Positions 57,359-64,000 of a DNA stretch of 64,000 nucleotides are shown here, piece by piece. A program made the position numbers and the translations under genes. This DNA comes from Nordella sp. HKS 07 (GTDB lineage: Bacteria; Pseudomonadota; Alphaproteobacteria; Rhizobiales; Aestuariivirgaceae), in the NCBI RefSeq assembly GCF_011046735.1, contig NZ_CP049258.1:5288001-5352000 (forward strand), given 5' to 3'. Within the stretch, counting starts at the first letter, position 1; the number at the start of each line of letters is the position of its first letter. The notes beneath the pieces are model-generated. The model did no database searches. It was given only the letters and a program-made list of their open reading frames with translations, and was not told the origin of the DNA.

Positions 57359-58546
57359 TTATTCGGCCGCGGCGGCTGTCGGCTTGAAGTGGCCGGTGCT
57401 CGGCATGATTTCGGCCCGCCCATTGCGGAAGCCGATGACGGCACGACCATGCTTGAGATCGAGGGCGACTGCCCCAAACATCTGGCGGCGCCAGCCGTGC
57501 ATCAAAGGCACGTCGGCATCGTCGTCCTGCGCCACCGCGTCGATGTCGGAGGCGCTGGCGAGGAGGCGCGGCGCCAACCCTTCACGTTCGGCCACGATCT
57601 TGAGCGCGAGCTTGAGAATCTCGGCGGCGGCCTGCGTGCTGTCCGCCATCTTCTCATGCCCACCGGGCAAGGGCGGCAACAGCTTTGCGTCCGTCTCGAG
57701 GCCATCCTTGACGGCGGCGAGGATCGCTTCGCCGGCGCGAGAATTGCCGAACCCGCGCGGCAACGCGCGGGAAGCATTGAGAGCCTCGCGGGTCTGCGGC
57801 ATCTGGGTCGCGACCTCGATCAGCGCGTCGTCCTTCAGGATGCGCTGGCGCGGCACGTTTTTTTCCTGGGCCTCGCGTTCGCGCCACGCGGCGAGCGCGA
57901 TCAGCACGCCCAGCTGCTTCTTCGAGCGCAGCTTGGTCTTGAGGCGCTTCCAGGCGTCTTCCGGCGCCAGATTGTAGGTCTTGGGCGACGTCAGGACTTC
58001 CATTTCCTGCGCGAGCCAGGGCTCGCGACCGGTCTTGTCGAGCTCTTCCTTCAGCTTCTCATAGACGGTGCGCAGATGGGTGACGTCGGACAGCGCGTAA
58101 TTGAGCTGCTTCTCGGTGAGGGGGCGCCTCGACCAGTCGGTGAAGCGCGAGGATTTGTCGATCTGAGCGCGCGCCAGTTGGCGCACGATCGATTCATAGG
58201 AGACCTGGTCGCCGAAGCCGCAGACCATCGCCGCGATCTGGGTGTCGAAGACCGGATGTGGCACATGACCGGACAGGTGCACGAAGATCTCGATGTCCTG
58301 GCGTGCCGCATGAAAGACCTTGAGCACGGCCTCATTTGTCATCAGTGCATGAAACGGCTTGAGGTCGATATCCGGCGACTTGGGGTCGATGATCGCCTGA
58401 TGCTTTCCGCCGGCGATCTGGATCAGGCAGAGATCGGGCCAGAAAGTCTGCTCGCGCATGAATTCGGTGTCGACCGTTACATAAGCTTCGCGGGCGAGTT
58501 CCTTGGTCAGCGCCTTGAGCGCGAATGTAGTAGTAATGACCTCCAT
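57359..58546 (-). CDS. rnd: ribonuclease D
   Basis: A 395-residue 3'-5' exonuclease for tRNA and small RNA maturation. DEDD residues are in VTVDTEFMREQTFW, KVFHAARQDIEIFVHLSG and YALSDVTHLR. An HRDC domain covers about 205-290 (LGVLIALAAWREREAQEKNV). The start is the ATG of MEVITTTFALKAL. It is divergent from aspS across an AT-rich gap. Confidence 0.95.
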   Translation of the reverse strand: MEVITTTFALKALTKELAREAYVTVDTEFMREQTFWPDLCLIQIAGGKHQAIIDPKSPDIDLKPFHALMTNEAVLKVFHAARQDIEIFVHLSGHVPHPVFDTQIAAMVCGFGDQVSYESIVRQLARAQIDKSSRFTDWSRRPLTEKQLNYALSDVTHLRTVYEKLKEELDKTGREPWLAQEMEVLTSPKTYNLAPEDAWKRLKTKLRSKKQLGVLIALAAWREREAQEKNVPRQRILKDDALIEVATQMPQTREALNASRALPRGFGNSRAGEAILAAVKDGLETDAKLLPPLPGGHEKMADSTQAAAEILKLALKIVAEREGLAPRLLASASDIDAVAQDDDADVPLMHGWRRQMFGAVALDLKHGRAVIGFRNGRAEIMPSTGHFKPTAAAAE

Positions 58547-58812
58547 AAGCTCTAAGTCGCGCGAGTCCGGGGCAGGCGTCAAATGATTTGCTGTCTCATC
58601 TGCAAAAAATATATATACACCTTTGTTTTCAATGAGTTAAGGTAATTTTCGACTCGTTTTGTCAATTTTGCCAAACTGTCGCTACGTCGACTGCGGCAAA
58701 GGCCGAAAAAGCGCCTGAACAGGCCGCTGGCGCGGGCAACTTGACAATCGGCCCTCCGCATGCGCTTGTCCGCGCTCTTCTTATGAATTTCCGACCCGAT
58801 TTGCGAGGGATT
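58547..58812. promoter_or_regulatory. AT-rich divergent promoter region rnd / aspS
   Basis: About 266 bases between divergent genes. AAAAAATATATATACAC near 58606-58622 and TTGTTTTCAATGAGTTAAGG just after it are strikingly AT-rich for this genome. They should contain the promoters. TTGACA at 58740-58745 may be a -35 box for aspS. No gene or conserved RNA motif (such as a T-box) was recognised. Confidence 0.5.
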
Positions 58813-60594
<1,782 letters not shown>

Positions 60595-60605
60595 GGGAGC
60601 GGCGG

Positions 60606-63600
60606 ATGGGCGGCGGATTAGGCTATCGTAATCGGATTGCCGCACCGCCGCCTGCGCAAGGCACGCGCCCGATCCTACCCCGGGACTGGAAGCTGACACT
60701 TCCCAAAGAGGGAAGTGGCTGGGCCGACAAGGCGGAGTTCGACGAGCTTTCGCGTCGATCCCTCACCGAGCATCTGACGACGATCCGCTGCCGCGGCCGT
60801 CTGCAGCCGGGTGAAGTCGCGGTCCTGTGCGTCCTGCGCAATGAGGCGGCGCGCCTGCCGCTCTTCTTCGCGCACTACAAGAAACTCGGCGTCGACCGTT
60901 TTTTCATGGTCGACAACAATTCCGATGACGGCTCGCACGAGATGCTCCTCGCCGAGCCTTTGGCGGACGTGTTCCATACGACCGTTCCCTATTTCGACAG
61001 CTGCTTCGGCACCTATTGGTACAACGGCCTGGCCCGCGAATATTGCGTCGGCAACTGGGTCCTGATGGCCGATGCCGACGAATTGCTCGTCTATGATGGG
61101 ATGGAAGCGCATGGCTTGCGCGCTCTCGGGGGATGGCTTGAAGGTCAGGGCTTCGACCGGCTTTTTGGCATCATGCTGGACATCTATCCGTCCGGCGCCG
61201 TGGGGCAGGGCGGCCGGACGATTGCGGAAGTTCTGGACAAGGACTGCTGGTTCGATGTGGAGGGCTATTCGGCGCGCCGCATAGCCACGGGTTGGATCGT
61301 GCATGGGGGATCCCGTCACCGCCTGTTCGAGAAGGGAGCGACGGCCGCGCCGATCTCGAAATATCCGTTCTTCCGGATGACGCCGGAGACATCGCTCTGT
61401 AATGCGCATTATGTCTGGCCGCTCGATACCCGGACGAATGTGGCCTTCGGCGCATTGCTTCACCTCAAGCTGATGGATGATTTCATCAGAAGATCGGCGG
61501 TGAATGAAGCCGAAGGGCAGCATTGGCAAGGCTCGCTGCACTATTGCTCGATCAACCGCCGTCTTGCCGACGCGCCGGACATCGTGGCGGTCGCCGATCG
61601 GTCGCGCCGTTATACGGGACCTGAGAGCCTCATCGAGCACAAGATCATGTCGGCGATCGCCTGGGACAGCGGGGAGCGTCTCGATCATGCGCGCCCCTAC
61701 CTGGCCATCGGCAACATAGGCTGGAGGTTCTGGCGTTCCTCGCTTCCGCCGCCCGGCAAGGATTGGGCACAAGGGGCGGAGTTCATCGCGCTGGCGGAGC
61801 GTTCGCTCAGCGAGCACTTGACCCCGATAAGGTGTCGCGGGGCTTTGCGGGTGGGCGAGCAAGGATTGATCTGCGTACTGCGCGACGAGATCGACCGCCT
61901 GCCGCTCTTCTTCGAGCATTACAGATCGTTGGGCGTCACGCGCTTCCTCATGATCGACAATGGATCCAGCGACGGGTCGCATGAGTTCCTTCTCGCCCAG
62001 AAGGATGCCGATGTATTCCTGACCCACGTCCCCTTCAGGCAGGGACAGGCCGGGCTCTATTGGGCCAACGGCATCGCCCGCGCCTTCTGCATCGGACATT
62101 GGATCTTGCGTGTCGATGCCGACGAGCTCCTGGTCTATGACGGCATGGAGGATCACGATCTGGCGGACTTGTCGCGTTGGCTCGACGCCGGTGGGCAGGA
62201 TCGTCTCTTCGCGCCGCTTCTCGACATCTATCCCTCGGGCCCGCTCGCGGCGACGCAGCATGGCATCACCGAGTTTCTCCGCCACGATTGCTGGTTCGAC
62301 CCAGAGGGCTATGAGCTCGACCGCGTCCGCGCCGGCTGGAATTTGACGGGCGGAGCTCGCCGCCGGCTGTTCGGACAGAAGCGGACGGGACCGTGGCCGA
62401 TATTGTCGAAATATCCGTTCCTCCGAATGACCGGCGAAACCGTCATCTTCAGTCATCACTGGCAATGGCCGTGCGATGAGGTGACCGAAGGCCCGCAGGG
62501 CGCTCTGCTTCATTTCAAGCTGACGGACGATCTGGCAAGGCGCGCCGAGCGTTATGCTGAGCAGGGGCAGCATTTCAACGGATCGGAAGATTACAAGGCG
62601 ATTGCCGGTCAACTCGCGGAGCATCCCGATCTCACCGCCTTTCATGAGGGTTCGAGCCGGTATCGCAGCCCGCGGAGCCTGGTTCGCCAGTCATTCATAC
62701 TGCCGATCAACTGGGACGAACCGACCAGTCCCGAGGAGGTCGAAAAGCGGAAACACTTCCTGCGGCCGATTCCCCAGCCGCCGGAGCGGACCAAATGGGT
62801 CGAAACGCTGCCCGACGAGGGGAGGGTCTGGGAGCAACGACAAGCCTTCAACTGGCAATCGCACGCGACCTTGACCGAGCATATGCGCATCGTCCGGTGT
62901 CGGGGGCCGTTGGCGCCGGGCGAGATCGGCCTGGTCTGCGTCGTAAGGAACGAGGCTGACCGTCTGCCGCTATTCTTCGCGCATTACAAGAAGCTCGGCG
63001 TGACCCGGTTTTTCATGGTCGACAACAATTCGAACGACGGTTCGCACGCCATTATCTCGGCTGAACCCATGGCCGACATCTTTCTGGCGCACGCCTCCTA
63101 TGCCGAGGGACTGGGCGGCATCTATTGGGTGAATGGGATAGCGCGCGAATTCTGCCGCGGCTGCTGGATGGTCCATGCGGATATCGATGAGCTGCTGGTC
63201 TATGATCGTGTGGAAGAGAGGAGCCTGTTCCAGCTGGGAGAGTGGCTGGAGGCGAGAAACTGCGACAGGCTTTTTGCCCTGCTGATCGATGTCTATCCCT
63301 CCGGCGAAATCGGACGGTGCGATCGTTCCATCGCCGAGATTCTGGCGACCGATTGCTGGTTCGACAGCGACGGATACACGGAGAAACGCCAGAAGCGCGG
63401 ATGGCTGGTGACCGGCGGCGCGCGTCATCGGCTGTTCAACAAGGGGAAGGATATCCATACTCATTGGCTGTCAAAGCATCCGTTCATTCGGATGTCGGAG
63501 GAAATGAGCATCGCTGATGCCCATTTCCTTTGGCCCGTCGAAACCGAAATGCCGGTTGCCAGGGGCGCATTGCTGCATCTCAAGCTGATGGATGACTTTC

Positions 63601-63788
63601 GCGAGCGCAGCCGGCGCTACGCGCAAGAGGGCCAGCACGCCATGAGTTCCCGGGCCTATGCGATCATCAATGAAGAGCTCACCGGAATGCCCAGGCTGGT
63701 CGCCCATCATGCCGGCTCCAAGCGCTATGAAGGCCCCGGCAGCCTCATGCGGCATGGTCTCCTGCAGCCCATCGATTGGGACGCCTGA
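60606..63788 (+). CDS. tandem triple-module glycosyltransferase (GT2/GT92-like)
   Basis: A 1060-residue protein made of three homologous modules of about 340 residues. The modules start near residues 22, 375 and 728. Each has an N-terminal W-x-x-x-LP motif, then RCRG, then CVLRNEAARLPLFFAHYKKL or a close variant, then a MVDNNSDDGSHE-type nucleotide loop. A metal-site VLMADADELLVYDG follows (modules 1 and 2 DADE, module 3 DIDE), with DIYPSG or DVYPSG. Each ends near a RRYxGPxSLxxH motif. It resembles the glycosyl transferase family 2/92 proteins of Hyphomicrobiales. No signal peptide or membrane helix is visible. The sugar and acceptor are unknown. Confidence 0.85.
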   Translation: MGGGLGYRNRIAAPPPAQGTRPILPRDWKLTLPKEGSGWADKAEFDELSRRSLTEHLTTIRCRGRLQPGEVAVLCVLRNEAARLPLFFAHYKKLGVDRFFMVDNNSDDGSHEMLLAEPLADVFHTTVPYFDSCFGTYWYNGLAREYCVGNWVLMADADELLVYDGMEAHGLRALGGWLEGQGFDRLFGIMLDIYPSGAVGQGGRTIAEVLDKDCWFDVEGYSARRIATGWIVHGGSRHRLFEKGATAAPISKYPFFRMTPETSLCNAHYVWPLDTRTNVAFGALLHLKLMDDFIRRSAVNEAEGQHWQGSLHYCSINRRLADAPDIVAVADRSRRYTGPESLIEHKIMSAIAWDSGERLDHARPYLAIGNIGWRFWRSSLPPPGKDWAQGAEFIALAERSLSEHLTPIRCRGALRVGEQGLICVLRDEIDRLPLFFEHYRSLGVTRFLMIDNGSSDGSHEFLLAQKDADVFLTHVPFRQGQAGLYWANGIARAFCIGHWILRVDADELLVYDGMEDHDLADLSRWLDAGGQDRLFAPLLDIYPSGPLAATQHGITEFLRHDCWFDPEGYELDRVRAGWNLTGGARRRLFGQKRTGPWPILSKYPFLRMTGETVIFSHHWQWPCDEVTEGPQGALLHFKLTDDLARRAERYAEQGQHFNGSEDYKAIAGQLAEHPDLTAFHEGSSRYRSPRSLVRQSFILPINWDEPTSPEEVEKRKHFLRPIPQPPERTKWVETLPDEGRVWEQRQAFNWQSHATLTEHMRIVRCRGPLAPGEIGLVCVVRNEADRLPLFFAHYKKLGVTRFFMVDNNSNDGSHAIISAEPMADIFLAHASYAEGLGGIYWVNGIAREFCRGCWMVHADIDELLVYDRVEERSLFQLGEWLEARNCDRLFALLIDVYPSGEIGRCDRSIAEILATDCWFDSDGYTEKRQKRGWLVTGGARHRLFNKGKDIHTHWLSKHPFIRMSEEMSIADAHFLWPVETEMPVARGALLHLKLMDDFRERSRRYAQEGQHAMSSRAYAIINEELTGMPRLVAHHAGSKRYEGPGSLMRHGLLQPIDWDA

Positions 63789-63847
63789 AAAGCAAATGGC
63801 GGGAAGAGCTCCCGGCCATTGTCGTTCGGAATGTTAGATGCCGCCGA

Positions 63848-64000
63848 TCAGTCGTTGGCGGAGATGCTGAGCCCGAGCTGATCGATCGCCGCCCCCGGAT
63901 TATTCGGGTCCAGCGCCATGAGCTGCATGACGCTGACCGGTTGCGCGGGCTTCGCCAGGATGGTGAGCGAGCGCGGATCCTTGAGATAGGCATTGACCGC
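63848..64000 (-). CDS. C-terminal fragment of an unidentified protein
   Basis: A minus-strand frame ending at the TGA at 63848-63850 and running off the window. The last 50 residues read AVNAYLKDPRSLTILAKPAQ and then PVSVMQLMALDPNNP, ending LGLSISAND. This looks like the end of a rhizobial envelope or periplasmic protein, but the family cannot be named. It is convergent with the triple glycosyltransferase, with 59 bases between the stops. Confidence 0.6.
   Translation of the reverse strand, partial: AVNAYLKDPRSLTILAKPAQPVSVMQLMALDPNNPGAAIDQLGLSISAND

Noticed and set aside
60675-62645. A 656-residue open frame antisense to the triple glycosyltransferase.
   Set aside because: It mirrors the repeats of the sense gene and lacks any motif of its own.

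Overview
The window is about 64 kb of GC-rich, gene-dense chromosome from an alphaproteobacterium. The gene order points to the Hyphomicrobiales (Rhizobiales). The backbone shows acpP-fabF-mltG-yicC-gmk, then lptD-surA-pdxA-rsmA on the other strand, pepA, holC, an ABC-F ATPase, ndk, and later purM-purN, DUF2066, a CDP-alcohol phosphatidyltransferase, an AI-2E permease, hdaA, ppk, ppx, rnd and aspS. I recognise this as the usual order in this group. I saw no tRNA, rRNA, CRISPR array, complete IS or prophage. The species cannot be named from the sequence.

Region by region: 1-5.3 kb holds the fabG tail, acpP, fabF, mltG, yicC and gmk (fatty acids, murein, GMP). 5.3-8.6 kb is an inserted cargo of an MFS exporter, an unusual fused cyclase-family hydrolase and a zinc alcohol dehydrogenase. 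8.6-13.8 kb is the overlapping lptD-surA-pdxA-rsmA operon, which now also carries the dehydrogenase; lptF and lptG, expected next to lptD, are not in the window. 14-18.7 kb has pepA, an IclR regulator with an M24 peptidase-like enzyme, a secreted Cys-rich protein and holC. 18.7-19.5 kb is a scar with the frameshifted stub of a zinc metallopeptidase. 19.5-28.7 kb has a Tat-exported cyclase, ABC-F, PEP carboxylase, a polar amino-acid ABC transporter and a formyltransferase. 28.8-38.8 kb has a repeat-rich OmpA protein, ndk, a VUT transporter, a DMT exporter, an M15 peptidase, a caspase-YARHG protein, a dimethylglycine-dehydrogenase-like flavoprotein and an rRNA methyltransferase. 38.9-43.3 kb has a molybdopterin oxidoreductase, a repeat-rich intergenic region, two paired membrane proteins and a WYL regulator. 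43.4-47.7 kb is a TPP-riboswitch-controlled thiC-thiM-thiE block with convergent thiD; thiC carries a +1 frameshift. 47.8-60.6 kb is conserved backbone. 60.6-63.8 kb encodes a single protein with three tandem glycosyltransferase modules.

The most distinctive signals are: (1) a family of composite two-hairpin palindromic elements that occurs in two matched subtypes and both orientations, with compensatory arm changes; (2) the triple glycosyltransferase; (3) the caspase with two YARHG domains coupled by overlap to an M15 murein peptidase; (4) an OmpA-family protein with charged 25-residue repeats and a triplicated helical motif; (5) a cyclase subfamily with a changed metal motif and a novel N-terminal domain; (6) the thiC frameshift. 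Several accessory genes sit in translational overlap with essential core genes.
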